Of a stretch of DNA of 64,000 bases, positions 17,747-26,248 are shown piece by piece. Origin of the DNA: an uncultured Paracoccaceae bacterium (GTDB lineage: Bacteria > Pseudomonadota > Alphaproteobacteria > Rhodobacterales > Rhodobacteraceae); contig CALSNT010000001.1 in the NCBI GenBank assembly GCA_943787785.1, positions 129,423-193,422 of the forward strand. Reading direction: 5' to 3'. A program made the translations under genes and the position numbers. Position 1 is the stretch's first letter, and every line of letters begins with the position of its first letter. Below the pieces are notes generated by a model. That model was not told the origin of the DNA. It searched no databases and saw nothing but the letters and a program-made list of their open reading frames with translations.

Positions 17747-18349
17747 TTAGCCACCCAGGTCCTTCAGAACGTCGTTGCCACCACTGGACTGAATAATGCT
17801 GTTAAGCAGGTTTTCCGCCTGTTGCTGCTGGTTCTGTAATTTCTGGATCTCGGCCTCATCCATGCCAGACTGGCACAGCCCAAGCGCCTGGGAGCGAGCA
17901 TCTGTTTCGGCCAGGGATTGATTGGGTGTCACGGCCATACACCAGGCGCGATGCCCGGCCTGATCCGATGACCAGCGACCGCCAGACAGACCGCACGATG
18001 CCGCTTGATTGAATTTATTCTGTATCAACGCAACAGAGGCATAACTATCACACGCCTGCGCACGGGTCCGACAGGCCGCAAGTGCCTGGGCACGCCGACC
18101 ATCCTCCGCCGTAAGGTTAGCCATAGTGGTGGTGCTAATCAGGCACCAATTGCGATGCCCCAGATAATCGAAACTCCACCCGCCGCCGTCAAATCCACAA
18201 CCCAACTCCTTGTTTGACGTCTGTTGAGCGACGGCGGACGAAGCATAGGCGTCGCAGTTAAGATGCGACTCGGCCCGAGCAGCCTGTGGCAGTGTGGCGT
18301 TGGCAATAGCAATGAATGCGGCGACGCGAACCGACAAGTGCATTGTCAA
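17747..18349 (-). CDS. Secreted Cys-rich protein with two tandem repeats, unknown function
   Basis: This 200-residue protein has a signal peptide (about 1-26, cleavage near ARAES). Two copies of a roughly 60-residue unit follow, each beginning C-D-x-Y-A and holding CG[FL]xGGxWS, a GHRxWC block and a closing ALxxC, that is four cysteines per unit at matching spacing. A Gln-rich helical tail closes the protein. I do not recognise a named domain; paired disulfides in each repeat are likely. It lies within the transporter array, between the solute-binding and permease genes, 38 bases downstream of a terminator and on the same strand. Confidence 0.7.
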   Translation of the reverse strand: MTMHLSVRVAAFIAIANATLPQAARAESHLNCDAYASSAVAQQTSNKELGCGFDGGGWSFDYLGHRNWCLISTTTMANLTAEDGRRAQALAACRTRAQACDSYASVALIQNKFNQAASCGLSGGRWSSDQAGHRAWCMAVTPNQSLAETDARSQALGLCQSGMDEAEIQKLQNQQQQAENLLNSIIQSSGGNDVLKDLGG

Positions 18350-18489
18350 ATCCCTCGATAAAACCTGATCTCAGTGTAGCGCGCATTTTCCCGTCGCGTA
18401 AAGCTTTGCAGTCGACGCGCATTGCACCGCAGCGCTGTTTTTGGTCAACGCCCGGTTCGGAGTTCTTGCAGTATGCGCCGAGCGCTTAC

Positions 18490-18516
18490 AAAAATGGCCC
18501 CGGCGGTACCGGGGCC
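18490..18516 (-). terminator. Rho-independent terminator after the solute-binding protein gene
   Basis: On the minus strand GGCCCCGG and CCGGGGCC (positions 18509-18516 and 18496-18503) pair around five bases and run into ATTTTTG. It is 22 bases after the stop of the solute-binding protein. This commonly leaves binding-protein mRNA more abundant than the downstream permease and enzyme part of an operon. Confidence 0.85.
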
Positions 18517-18538
18517 AAATTTGCTCCAACAGCTCAGC

Positions 18539-19261
18539 TTACCACTGGCTGCCGACTTCCCATTTCGCGATCATCGCGTTCAGAGTGCCGTCATCCTTCA
18601 TCGACTGGATTGCAGCGTTGAATGCGTCGCGCAAGTCGCTGTCGGACTCGCGGAAGCCCATGGCGGTGCCGCCACCGATCATCTCTTCTTGATCGAGCAA
18701 CATCAGGTCGCCGTCACCGTCAGCGATCGGCATCAGGTAGTTCTTGTCGGCAAGAACTGCGTCCGCCTCGCCGTTCTTCACAGCGGCAATGGTTTCCTCA
18801 GGTGTGGCGAATTCGACCAGAGTCGCACCGGTGTTGGCAACAAAGGCCGCCTGAATCGTATTTGTCTGGGCTGCGATCACGCCACTGGCCAGATCGGCAT
18901 CTGCCGACATCGCTAGATAGGCGGAGGGGTCCGGCGGGATGTAGGCGTTGGTGAAGTCGATGACTTCGTCACGCTCGTCTGTGATGCTCATACCAGCGAT
19001 GATGGTGTCATAGTTGCCGGAAACGAGGTTCGGGATGATCGAATCCCACTCGTTGGTGACCCACTCACAGGTCATTTCAGCGCGTTTGCACAGCTCATCG
19101 CCCAACTCACGCTCGAACCCGTCGACTTCACCGGCGTCGTTGATGAAGTTATACGGAGGATAAGCGCCTTCGGTGCCCATACGGACGGTCGAATGGCTGG
19201 CAGCGATGGCCACGCCCGCGCTGAGCGCGAGGGCGGCCGTGGCAAGGATCAGTTTTTTCAT
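18539..19261 (-). CDS. ABC transporter substrate-binding protein, family 3
   Basis: The 240-residue periplasmic binding protein (SBP_bac_3) has a signal peptide (cleavage near residue 20, AIA-ASHS) and the family opening GTEGAYPPYNFINDAGEVDG, then GMSITDERDEVIDFT in the hinge region. Such proteins deliver basic or polar amino acids and opines to HisQM-type permeases. It is followed by a strong terminator. Acidic pocket residues fit a cationic ligand, consistent with the amine-catabolic genes downstream, though the ligand cannot be read from sequence. Confidence 0.9.
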   Translation of the reverse strand: MKKLILATAALALSAGVAIAASHSTVRMGTEGAYPPYNFINDAGEVDGFERELGDELCKRAEMTCEWVTNEWDSIIPNLVSGNYDTIIAGMSITDERDEVIDFTNAYIPPDPSAYLAMSADADLASGVIAAQTNTIQAAFVANTGATLVEFATPEETIAAVKNGEADAVLADKNYLMPIADGDGDLMLLDQEEMIGGGTAMGFRESDSDLRDAFNAAIQSMKDDGTLNAMIAKWEVGSQW

Positions 19262-19300
19262 TGTTTAAACTCCCTTAGTTGGATCATGTGGTGGACTTTA

Positions 19301-20026
19301 TCAGTTGTTTGTCGCTGGCGGAAACCACTTGTCGGTCAAATCCGCCAGCTTTCCGCTACGTCCGATTTCTTCAAGGCCCGCGTTGAAGGCGTCAAGGAGC
19401 GCATCTTCGCCGGGGCGGAAACCGATTCGCACGCCACCCTCGAATGTGATCCGGGCGCGAGTTACCTCAAGCGTGCTGTTTGAAGACTCGGCACGTTCGA
19501 CCATCAGTTTGGTCATTCCGATTGCGGCGTCGACGGTGCCATCAGCCACCGCATCGCCCGCCGCCTCGATCGTGTCTGTTCCCAGCACGTCAAAACCCTC
19601 GGCCATCGCATGACCTTCCTGGAGCGAGCCTTTCAGGGCCGCGACCCGCGCGCCGGGGCGCAAACTGTCGCCACTGCGCACCAGCCACGCAGCACTTCCG
19701 CTGCCGTGATAGGGGGTCGAAAAGGCAATTACCTCGGCCCGTTCCGGATTCGGGCCCATCCCGGACATGATCGCGTCAATCTCACTGCCCTGAAGAGCCG
19801 AGATCAGGTCCTCCCATGGTAAGCGGACCCAGGTGCAATCAAGCTCAATTTCCGTGCAGAGAACCGAGGCAAGTTCCACTTCGAACCCGTCCAGCCCGTC
19901 GTCGGGGTTCAGGAAACTGTAAGGCGGATAGGCTCCGTCAGTGCCCAGGCGGACCGGTTGGGGAATGTCTTGCGCGGCCAGCGAGGTGGTCAAAAACAAG
20001 GTCGCTAGGGTCGCCGGAAATCTCAT
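19301..20026 (-). CDS. Second ABC transporter substrate-binding protein, family 3
   Basis: The 241-residue protein has a signal peptide of about 18 residues and the same fold as its neighbour (GTDGAYPPYSFLNPDDGLDG, MGPNPERAEVIAFS) but with low identity, so the two are not a recent duplication. Its start overlaps the ATPase stop by four bases, while the other binding protein has its own spacing and terminator. One ATPase and one permease pair served by two binding proteins suggests two related ligands entering through one channel. Confidence 0.88.
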   Translation of the reverse strand: MRFPATLATLFLTTSLAAQDIPQPVRLGTDGAYPPYSFLNPDDGLDGFEVELASVLCTEIELDCTWVRLPWEDLISALQGSEIDAIMSGMGPNPERAEVIAFSTPYHGSGSAAWLVRSGDSLRPGARVAALKGSLQEGHAMAEGFDVLGTDTIEAAGDAVADGTVDAAIGMTKLMVERAESSNSTLEVTRARITFEGGVRIGFRPGEDALLDAFNAGLEEIGRSGKLADLTDKWFPPATNN

Positions 20027-20799
20027 GCGGCCTTGCCGGGGTTCAGGAAGCCGCGCAGACGCTCGGTTTCCGGGGCGCCGAACAGGCGGTCCGGTGCACC
20101 CTCTTCTTCGATCCGGCCCAGATGCAGGAACACGACATGGTCCGAGACATCGCGCGCCAGCCGCATATCGTGGGTGACCAGCAACATGGTGCGCCCTTCG
20201 GCGGCCAGATCCTTGATCACTTTCAGAACCTCCTGTTCCAGTTCCGGGTCCAGCGCGCTGGTCGGTTCATCAAACAGCAGCGCACGTGGCTCCATACACA
20301 GTGCACGCGCGATGGCAGCGCGCTGTTGCTGACCGCCCGACAGTTGTGCGGGCCAGACGTCGCATTTGTCGCCAATCCCGACTTTAGCGAGGTATTTGCG
20401 TGCCGCAGCCTCAACCTCGTCCCGGTCGCGCTTCATAACGTATAGTGGGGCCTCCATCACGTTCTGCAGAACCGTCATATGTGACCAGAGGTTGAACTGC
20501 TGGAAAACCATCGAAAGGTTTGTGCGGATACGGGTGACTTGCTTGGCGTCGGCGGGGCGGCGGTCGAGGCCGGTGCCGCGCCACTTGATCGGCTCTCCCT
20601 CGAAAAGGATCTCGCCCGACTGGCTGTCCTCCAGCAAATTGGCGCAGCGCAGAAGGGTGGATTTGCCGGACCCGGACGACCCGATGAGCGAGACGACGTG
20701 GCCCTTCGGCGCGACCATGTCGACGCCTTTCAGGACTTCAAGCTCGCCATAACTTTTGTGCAGATCGCGGATTTCGATGACGGGCGGGGTTTCAGTCAC
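20023..20799 (-). CDS. ABC transporter ATP-binding protein, polar amino acid type
   Basis: The 258-residue ATPase has Walker A GSSGSGKST (residues 40-48), the signature LSGGQQQRAAIARAL, Walker B LLFDEPTSALDP and a switch histidine in VTHDM. It is of the HisP/GlnQ class that energises HisQM permeases, here encoded downstream at 15969-17602. It is the first transporter gene of the minus-strand array, with the two binding proteins directly after it. The start ATG is taken at 20799. Confidence 0.93.
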   Translation of the reverse strand: MTETPPVIEIRDLHKSYGELEVLKGVDMVAPKGHVVSLIGSSGSGKSTLLRCANLLEDSQSGEILFEGEPIKWRGTGLDRRPADAKQVTRIRTNLSMVFQQFNLWSHMTVLQNVMEAPLYVMKRDRDEVEAAARKYLAKVGIGDKCDVWPAQLSGGQQQRAAIARALCMEPRALLFDEPTSALDPELEQEVLKVIKDLAAEGRTMLLVTHDMRLARDVSDHVVFLHLGRIEEEGAPDRLFGAPETERLRGFLNPGKAA

Positions 20800-20875
20800 A
20801 GCAGATCGCTTCCTTTTGGCGGGTTGGCGGGCAGACTGCCTGTATTTTGCAGATCATTGCAATGGGCCAGTGGCG

Positions 20876-21613
20876 TCACACCGTTGGCGGGGTCCAGACT
20901 GCGAGGTATTCCGAGGCCGGGATCTGAACGAGGCCTGTCAAAAGCAGGGCATCGCGGTCATCTGCGGACATTTCAGAGATCGCCGACGATATGGCCTCTC
21001 GGAGCGGTCCGGGATCGCGGTTGGCGGCGGTAATGTAGGGCAGGCCCGGTGTCGGGCGGGTGCGGTCCAAAACGCGCAGGTTGGTCGCAAAGCTGTCGTG
21101 TCGCGTGATCAATATCCAGGAAACCGCGTCGATGGCGGCAATGTCGGCGTTGCCCTCGGCGACCATTCGGGCCGAGGCAATGTGGGAGCCGGAATCGATG
21201 GCCTTACTGGAAAAGGAAAAGCGAAGTACCGACGCCTCATATTCTGGCGCAGCCCAGCCGGACTGAGACTGCGGGTCGTTGCGCGCAAGGGATGCGGCGG
21301 CAAAGTCGGCGAGGGTGTCGCGTGGGTCGTCGGCGCGGACGACAATGGCGGAGTTGTAATAGCCGGGTTCAACGCCGGGCAGATCGTAGGCGGGGGTACC
21401 GACCAGTTGAACGTCTCCGTGAAGGTGTGCGCGATAGGGATAGCCGCAGGTTTGCGAAAGCAGCAGTCCGGGCGCGCGCCAGTCGTCCCATGGATCTCCG
21501 CCCCGGTTCAGATTGCCTGGTCCTTCGCCCAGCGCGCCTCGGACAGCCTGCCAAAACCGATCTGTTGCGCACCGTGTTTCGGGGCGCTCGTACATCGGCA
21601 GGCTTGCTATCAT
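20876..21613 (-). CDS. PhnD/transferrin-like phosphate/phosphonate-binding fold protein
   Basis: This 245-residue protein begins MIASLPMYERPETRCATDRF and has the PhnD-like pattern with SQTCGYPYR, then LVGTPAYDLPGVEPGYYNS and a C-terminal GLPYITAANRD. PhnD-type domains bind small oxyanions. There is no signal peptide and no permease or ATPase of a phosphonate system nearby, so it is probably cytoplasmic or an orphan sensor-like protein. The longer upstream reading is discarded because it would overlap the TerB-like gene; the chosen ATG is eight bases after that gene. Confidence 0.75.
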   Translation of the reverse strand: MIASLPMYERPETRCATDRFWQAVRGALGEGPGNLNRGGDPWDDWRAPGLLLSQTCGYPYRAHLHGDVQLVGTPAYDLPGVEPGYYNSAIVVRADDPRDTLADFAAASLARNDPQSQSGWAAPEYEASVLRFSFSSKAIDSGSHIASARMVAEGNADIAAIDAVSWILITRHDSFATNLRVLDRTRPTPGLPYITAANRDPGPLREAISSAISEMSADDRDALLLTGLVQIPASEYLAVWTPPTV

Positions 21614-21621
21614 CTGCGCGG

Positions 21622-22062
21622 TCAGTCGCCGCGTGCGACCCGTTGGCGGGCCAGCGCGCTGTCGCGGTCGTTCACGCCCAGAAGCGAGGCGACGAGTCGC
21701 AGTTGCGTGTCTTCTTCGTGATCGCGTTCGCCATCGGCCAGGGCGACGGCCCAAAGCGCCTCGATCACCGTTTCTCGGTCCTCGAACGGCACCGCGTCCT
21801 TGATCGCACGGGTAAAGCGGACGGTGTCGGGGGCCTCAGACTCGAGAACCTCGGCGTTTTCGCGCAGAGCAACCGCTTCGGCAAGCGGCAGCTCATAGCG
21901 CTTGGCAATCTGGTGGTCGATCTGGGCAACCTCTGACGGCGCGTAGTGCTCGTCAGACCGAGCGACGCGCACCAACAGCGCTGCAAGCGCCAAGCGACTG
22001 TCCGGGTCGGGCAGAAGGTCGGGTTCGGGGGCCGTCATACGGCGGAGGAGATCAGCGAACAT
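21622..22062 (-). CDS. TerB-like domain protein
   Basis: The 146-residue all-helical protein fits the TerB family (PF05099): LALAALLVRVARSDEHYAPS in the first half and ALWAVALADGERDHEEDTQL in the second give the paired acidic helix-loop motifs that may bind metal. Family names refer to tellurite resistance, but most stand-alone alphaproteobacterial members have no known role. It is followed after eight bases by the PhnD-like gene, so the two are probably cotranscribed. Confidence 0.8.
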   Translation of the reverse strand: MFADLLRRMTAPEPDLLPDPDSRLALAALLVRVARSDEHYAPSEVAQIDHQIAKRYELPLAEAVALRENAEVLESEAPDTVRFTRAIKDAVPFEDRETVIEALWAVALADGERDHEEDTQLRLVASLLGVNDRDSALARQRVARGD

Positions 22063-22119
22063 GACTGGAGATATAGGGGATTGTGACGGCGAGGGAAGCC
22101 TGCGTTCGCAAGATTCGCT

Positions 22120-22761
22120 TTAGCCAATATACCAATCTTCGCAACGAGCAGCCTCAGTACGTCGATAAAGCAGGCGTCTTGCGGCAAGACCGTGTATCAC
22201 GCCCAACTCGGCGGGGATCCGATCCAGATTCAAGCATTGGGCCATCGCCAATCGATGAGCGCCGCCAGAACCGACCAGCAAACGGCCATCGCGCGCCACA
22301 TGCACAAGAATTGCATCGCGTTCGGTCGTGCGCCCATCAATCATAGTGCCGATCGATGGCAACCCGCGCGCCTTTGCCAGTTCGTACAGCGCATCGAGCC
22401 TTTCATACCGGCGCACAATATCTTCATGGTTTCGGCACCCGTCGACTTCCCCGTCAGCGTTGTTTGCCAGTTCGGCCGCCAGGTGCCTGTAGGCGCCGGT
22501 CTCTTCCCAGCTCTGACCTTCGATCCAGTGCAAGCGGCAGCACTGCGCACGCCAACTATTCTGGAACGGCTTTGTTTGTTGGTCCCATGTGCCGAATCGA
22601 ATGCGACCAAAATATCGGTATGGAATCCCGATGCCGACATAGTCTTTGAGATGCTTGGGTCTTACCCAGATACGCTCAAAGGGATATATTTCCGTTCCGG
22701 CGACGGTATTATGAACGACCGTGCGCAGCGACCTTCGAATTCGTTTTCGTAGGGCAACCAT
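22120..22761 (-). CDS. Hypothetical protein with a ParB-like C-terminal motif
   Basis: This 213-residue protein has a basic N-terminus (MVALRKRIRRSLRTVVHN), a Trp/Tyr-rich middle and the block HVARDGRLLVGSGGAHRLAM near residues 150-170. That block resembles the ParB/sulfiredoxin-fold motif (D-G-x-x-x-x-x-G-x-H-R-L). Similar proteins occur near cell-surface polysaccharide genes in marine bacteria, but I cannot name a function. Base composition appears lower in G+C than the neighbours, which may mean transfer. It has its own spacing from flanking genes. Confidence 0.6.
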   Translation of the reverse strand: MVALRKRIRRSLRTVVHNTVAGTEIYPFERIWVRPKHLKDYVGIGIPYRYFGRIRFGTWDQQTKPFQNSWRAQCCRLHWIEGQSWEETGAYRHLAAELANNADGEVDGCRNHEDIVRRYERLDALYELAKARGLPSIGTMIDGRTTERDAILVHVARDGRLLVGSGGAHRLAMAQCLNLDRIPAELGVIHGLAARRLLYRRTEAARCEDWYIG

Positions 22762-22818
22762 CCCCGTGATCCCCCCTGCAAGAAGTGTGACTCAGCCAGT
22801 TTGTCGCGCAACGCAGGT

Positions 22819-23112
22819 CTAGCCGTCATAACCCTCGACGATAACCAGCCGCCCCTCGGCAACGCCTTCGCGGATTGCCTTGGCCGCCTGATAGTCCGGG
22901 TCATCGTAGCAGGCGAGAGCGGCTTCATAACTTGGGAATTCGATGACCACCGAACGCGGGTGCGCCTTATCTTCGACCACCGTTTGCTGACCACCGCGCA
23001 CTACAAAGCGCGCGCCATGTCGTGTCAACGGCCCGGCAGCAGCGGCTTTGTAGTCCTCATAGCCATCCGGGTCGCGGACGCTGTTGTTAACGATCCAGTA
23101 GCCTTTGGGCAT
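22819..23112 (-). CDS. DUF1330 domain-containing protein
   Basis: The 97-residue protein is a small ferredoxin-like alpha/beta fold of the DUF1330 family (PF07045), recognised by GYWIVNNSVRDPDGYEDYKA at the start and VVIEFPSYEAALACYDDPDY in the second half. Members resemble dimeric alpha/beta-barrel monooxygenases in fold, but no reaction is established for this type. It is monocistronic, with about 190 bases before the next gene upstream. Confidence 0.85.
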   Translation of the reverse strand: MPKGYWIVNNSVRDPDGYEDYKAAAAGPLTRHGARFVVRGGQQTVVEDKAHPRSVVIEFPSYEAALACYDDPDYQAAKAIREGVAEGRLVIVEGYDG

Positions 23113-23301
23113 GAGGTGACCTCGTTAGGTTGGGTGGCGCCAGCCTAGGCCGGGTCAGGCCAGATCGTCCAGTGGGGTTGAAGCAGCGTCTCGATGGGTA
23201 ATTATTCGCTTAAATGGGCGCAAAAAAACACGGTGCAACAGGTATTTCTCGGTCCATTTTGACGGAGACGGGGTTCAACCGTCCCCACCCTTGAAGCTCA
23301 C

Positions 23302-24945
23302 TCAAACTAGCCGCGACACTTCCTTCGCCGCACCGACAAACCCTTCAAACAACGGATGTGGCGCAAAGGGCTTGCTCTTTAGTTCCGGGTGAAACTGTAC
23401 TCCGATAAACCACGGATGATCCGGCCATTCGACGATTTCGGGCAGGCGTCCGTCTGGACTCATCCCGGAAAACTTCAGGCCCACTGCCTCTAGTTTCTCG
23501 CGATACTTGATGTCCACCTCATAACGATGTCGGTGGCGTTCCTCGATCGTCGTGGTTCCGTAGACTTCGGCAACTTTCGACCCCGGTTCCAGCGTCGCCG
23601 CATAAGCACCCAGCCGCATGGTGCCGCCTTTGTCGTCCAGCACAGTGCGGGCAATTTTCTGGTTGTCTTTGACCCATTCTTTCAGATGGAAGATCACCGG
23701 CTCGAAACGTTCCTCACCCGCTTCATGGTCGAATTCCTGGCTGCCGGCGTTTTCCATCCCGGCCAGATTGCGCGCCGCCTCGATCACCGCCATCTGCATC
23801 CCCAGACAGATGCCCAGATATGGGATTTCCCGTGTCCGGGCAAATTCAGCGGCCTTGATCTTGCCCTCGGTGCCGCGCTCACCAAAGCCGCCGGGGACAA
23901 GGATGGCGTGGAAGCCTTCCAGGTAGGGGGCGGGGTCTTCGCGCTCGAAAATCTCGGCATCGATCCATTCCAGCGTTACCCGGACCCGGTGTGCCATGCC
24001 ACCGTGGGTCAGCGCTTCGGCGATGGATTTATAGGCGTCCTCAAGCTGGGTGTATTTGCCGACAATGGCAACGCGGACCTCGCCCTCGGGGTTGAAGATA
24101 CGGTCAGCGACGTCTTCCCAGACAGACAGATTTGGTGCGGGCGCGGGTGCAATGCGGAAAGCGTCCAGCACAGCCTGATCCAGCCCTTCGCGATGATAGG
24201 CCAGCGGCGCTTCGTAGATGGATTTCAGGTCGGGTGCCGCAATGACGTCTTCCTTGCGGACGTTGCAGAACAGAGCGATTTTTTCGCGCTCTTTTTCCGG
24301 GATCGGCTTGTCGGATCGGCAAACCAAAACGTCGGGCGCGATACCGATCGAGCGCAACTCCTTGACGCTGTGCTGGGTCGGCTTGGTTTTTAGCTCTCCG
24401 GCAGCTCCGATCCAAGGCAGCAGGGTCAGGTGCATAAAGACGCATTCGCCGCGGGGGCGGTCCTGAGCGAACTGGCGGATCGCTTCGAAAAAGGGCAGGC
24501 CCTCGATGTCGCCGACGGTGCCGCCGATTTCACACAGCATGAAGTCGACTTCATCATCGCCGATGGCAATGAAGTCTTTGATCTCATTGGTGACATGCGG
24601 AATCACCTGGATTGTTTTCCCGAGGTAGTCGCCACGCCGCTCCTTCTCCAACACGGTCGAGTAAATCCGTCCTGAGGATACACTGTCGGTCTTTCGCGCC
24701 GATACCCCGGTGAAACGTTCGTAATGGCCCAGGTCGAGGTCAGTCTCTGCGCCATCATCAGTGACGAAAACCTCGCCATGCTCAAAGGGCGACATCGTGC
24801 CGGGATCGACGTTCAGATACGGGTCAAGTTTGCGTAACCGCACGGAATAGCCGCGCGCTTGCAGCAATGCACCAAGGGCTGCCGAGGCCAACCCCTTGCC
24901 AAGCGAAGACACCACGCCACCGGTGATAAAAACGTATCGTGCCAT
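23302..24945 (-). CDS. pyrG: CTP synthase
   Basis: The 547-residue enzyme makes CTP from UTP, ATP and glutamine. The N-terminal synthase domain opens [20 protein letters not shown] with the P-loop at about residues 9-18; the C-terminal class I amidotransferase domain has nucleophile C380 in GICLGMQ and the terminal His/Glu of FHPELKS. The start is set at 24945 because earlier in-frame starts add non-conserved residues. It follows secG on the same strand after a 310-base spacer, a common alphaproteobacterial order. Confidence 0.97.
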   Translation of the reverse strand: MARYVFITGGVVSSLGKGLASAALGALLQARGYSVRLRKLDPYLNVDPGTMSPFEHGEVFVTDDGAETDLDLGHYERFTGVSARKTDSVSSGRIYSTVLEKERRGDYLGKTIQVIPHVTNEIKDFIAIGDDEVDFMLCEIGGTVGDIEGLPFFEAIRQFAQDRPRGECVFMHLTLLPWIGAAGELKTKPTQHSVKELRSIGIAPDVLVCRSDKPIPEKEREKIALFCNVRKEDVIAAPDLKSIYEAPLAYHREGLDQAVLDAFRIAPAPAPNLSVWEDVADRIFNPEGEVRVAIVGKYTQLEDAYKSIAEALTHGGMAHRVRVTLEWIDAEIFEREDPAPYLEGFHAILVPGGFGERGTEGKIKAAEFARTREIPYLGICLGMQMAVIEAARNLAGMENAGSQEFDHEAGEERFEPVIFHLKEWVKDNQKIARTVLDDKGGTMRLGAYAATLEPGSKVAEVYGTTTIEERHRHRYEVDIKYREKLEAVGLKFSGMSPDGRLPEIVEWPDHPWFIGVQFHPELKSKPFAPHPLFEGFVGAAKEVSRLV

Positions 24946-25255
24946 GGATTTGCGGGACCCCCGTGATGTCGAAACAAGCGGCAATTTCCGACCGTAAACG
25001 GGCCAGTATCACGGGATTTGAGCCATAGAGGATTCGCAGCCAAACCGCAATATGCTGCGGTGCGAACATTCTTCATTTCTAGCGATGGTATGCCGATGGG
25101 TCACAGTCGGGCATGCTGAACCCTAAGGCCACTGCCCGTCCCTAACGGAATCTTTTCGCCAAGAATATCCTCAAGGGGTCTGGGGACAGAATGCCTCCAG
25201 CCACCGTCCACGGCCACGAACCGGCGGATGTCACACCCGACGGCCCACGCCTGTA
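24946..25255. other. Intergenic region pyrG-secG, nothing recognised
   Basis: This stretch of about 310 bases between the secG stop and the pyrG start has no credible gene on either strand. Open frames across it are continuations of frames opposite secG or pyrG. It probably holds the pyrG promoter and leader. I see no tRNA-like clover leaf, no clear terminator and no recognisable riboswitch. Confidence 0.5.
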
Positions 25256-25615
25256 TCAGTCGGCGCGTGGCACCAGCGGCGTCTCGCCCGAAGTCGGCGG
25301 CAGCAGGTCTTCGCCCGCAGGCAACGTGCCCTCTGATACCGGCTCGGTGATCTGCGTGTCGGTGATCCGGTCCAGAACCGACGAGGTCGCCGAATTCTGC
25401 GCTGCCATAATCGTCAGCGCGATCGAGGTGCAGATGAAGGCAATCGCAAAGCCCCATGTCAGCTTACCCATCGCCGTGGCCGCAGCGCGCGATGATACCG
25501 CGCCTCCGCCACCGCCGCCGATTCCAAGCCCACCACCTTCCGAGCGTTGCAAGAGCACGGCTCCGATAAGGCACAGGGCCAGAATCAGGTGGATGACAAG
25601 GACGACGTTTTCCAT
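25256..25615 (-). CDS. secG: Preprotein translocase subunit SecG
   Basis: The 119-residue inner-membrane protein has two membrane helices (about 2-20 and 50-70) flanking the glycine-rich loop GGGLGIGGGGGG, typical of SecG, the small SecYEG subunit that assists preprotein export. The C-terminal extension rich in Pro/Thr/Glu (about 75-119) is common in Rhodobacterales. It is upstream of pyrG on the same strand. Confidence 0.93.
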   Translation of the reverse strand: MENVVLVIHLILALCLIGAVLLQRSEGGGLGIGGGGGGAVSSRAAATAMGKLTWGFAIAFICTSIALTIMAAQNSATSSVLDRITDTQITEPVSEGTLPAGEDLLPPTSGETPLVPRAD

Positions 25616-25697
25616 GGGCTCACGCTTTCGACCGGAGTGGACGGGCGGTATCTAGTGGTTCGCGCGCCGCGCTGCAAGCCGCCTTACGGGGGTGGTT

Positions 25698-26093
25698 TTA
25701 CTGGTCGGCGTCGTCCACGTCGTATTGGCCGGACATGGCGCGGCGTACGAAGCTCCACGACAGGCCGATGCCCAGCACCACCGACAAGGCAAATATGGCA
25801 ATCCAGCCTGATGTGGCCCGGTTGTCAAAGCTGAGGATGCCCCAGTCCCACAGCACCCAGATCAGCGCACCGACCACTGCGATGACCAGCAGCATACCGA
25901 ACGACCCGATCGAGCGCATTGTTGCACGCAAATAAATCACGTAGCCGACGAACAGCGCCAATCCTATCAAAACGACCAACGGCAGCTGGCCGTCCCAGTT
26001 GTCGCGTGCCCAGGCAACGTAGTTCAGATCGGTCGGATTGAAGGTTGCCGCAATCAGAAAGAAGGCGAATAGCCAGCGCAGGAAAAAGCCCAT
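25698..26093 (-). CDS. Small four-helix membrane protein, DUF6524 family
   Basis: This 131-residue protein has four predicted membrane segments: [18 protein letters not shown] at the N-terminus, [19 protein letters not shown], a third around [18 protein letters not shown] and a fourth near [14 protein letters not shown]. It ends with an acidic tail (QYDVDDADQ). It matches the alphaproteobacterial DUF6524 family as I recall it; function unknown. The start at 26093 is favoured over an upstream in-frame start whose extra 46 residues are basic and not family-like. It is divergent from purA. Confidence 0.8.
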   Translation of the reverse strand: MGFFLRWLFAFFLIAATFNPTDLNYVAWARDNWDGQLPLVVLIGLALFVGYVIYLRATMRSIGSFGMLLVIAVVGALIWVLWDWGILSFDNRATSGWIAIFALSVVLGIGLSWSFVRRAMSGQYDVDDADQ

Positions 26094-26248
26094 TGGAATG
26101 CGTCCTCGTCTGTGTTGCGGCGAAACTGGCGCGCATATTGGCCGCTGTCCAGCCTTTCGTCTGCCAGAAGCGCGTCGTTTTGGCAGTTTCGCGTTCGGCA
26201 TCGTGTCGCTATACCGCCTGCGGGTTTTCATCGAATACGGAACACATC

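Noticed and set aside
23527-24393. 288-codon plus-strand frame opposite pyrG
   Set aside because: pyrG is complete and conserved throughout this interval.
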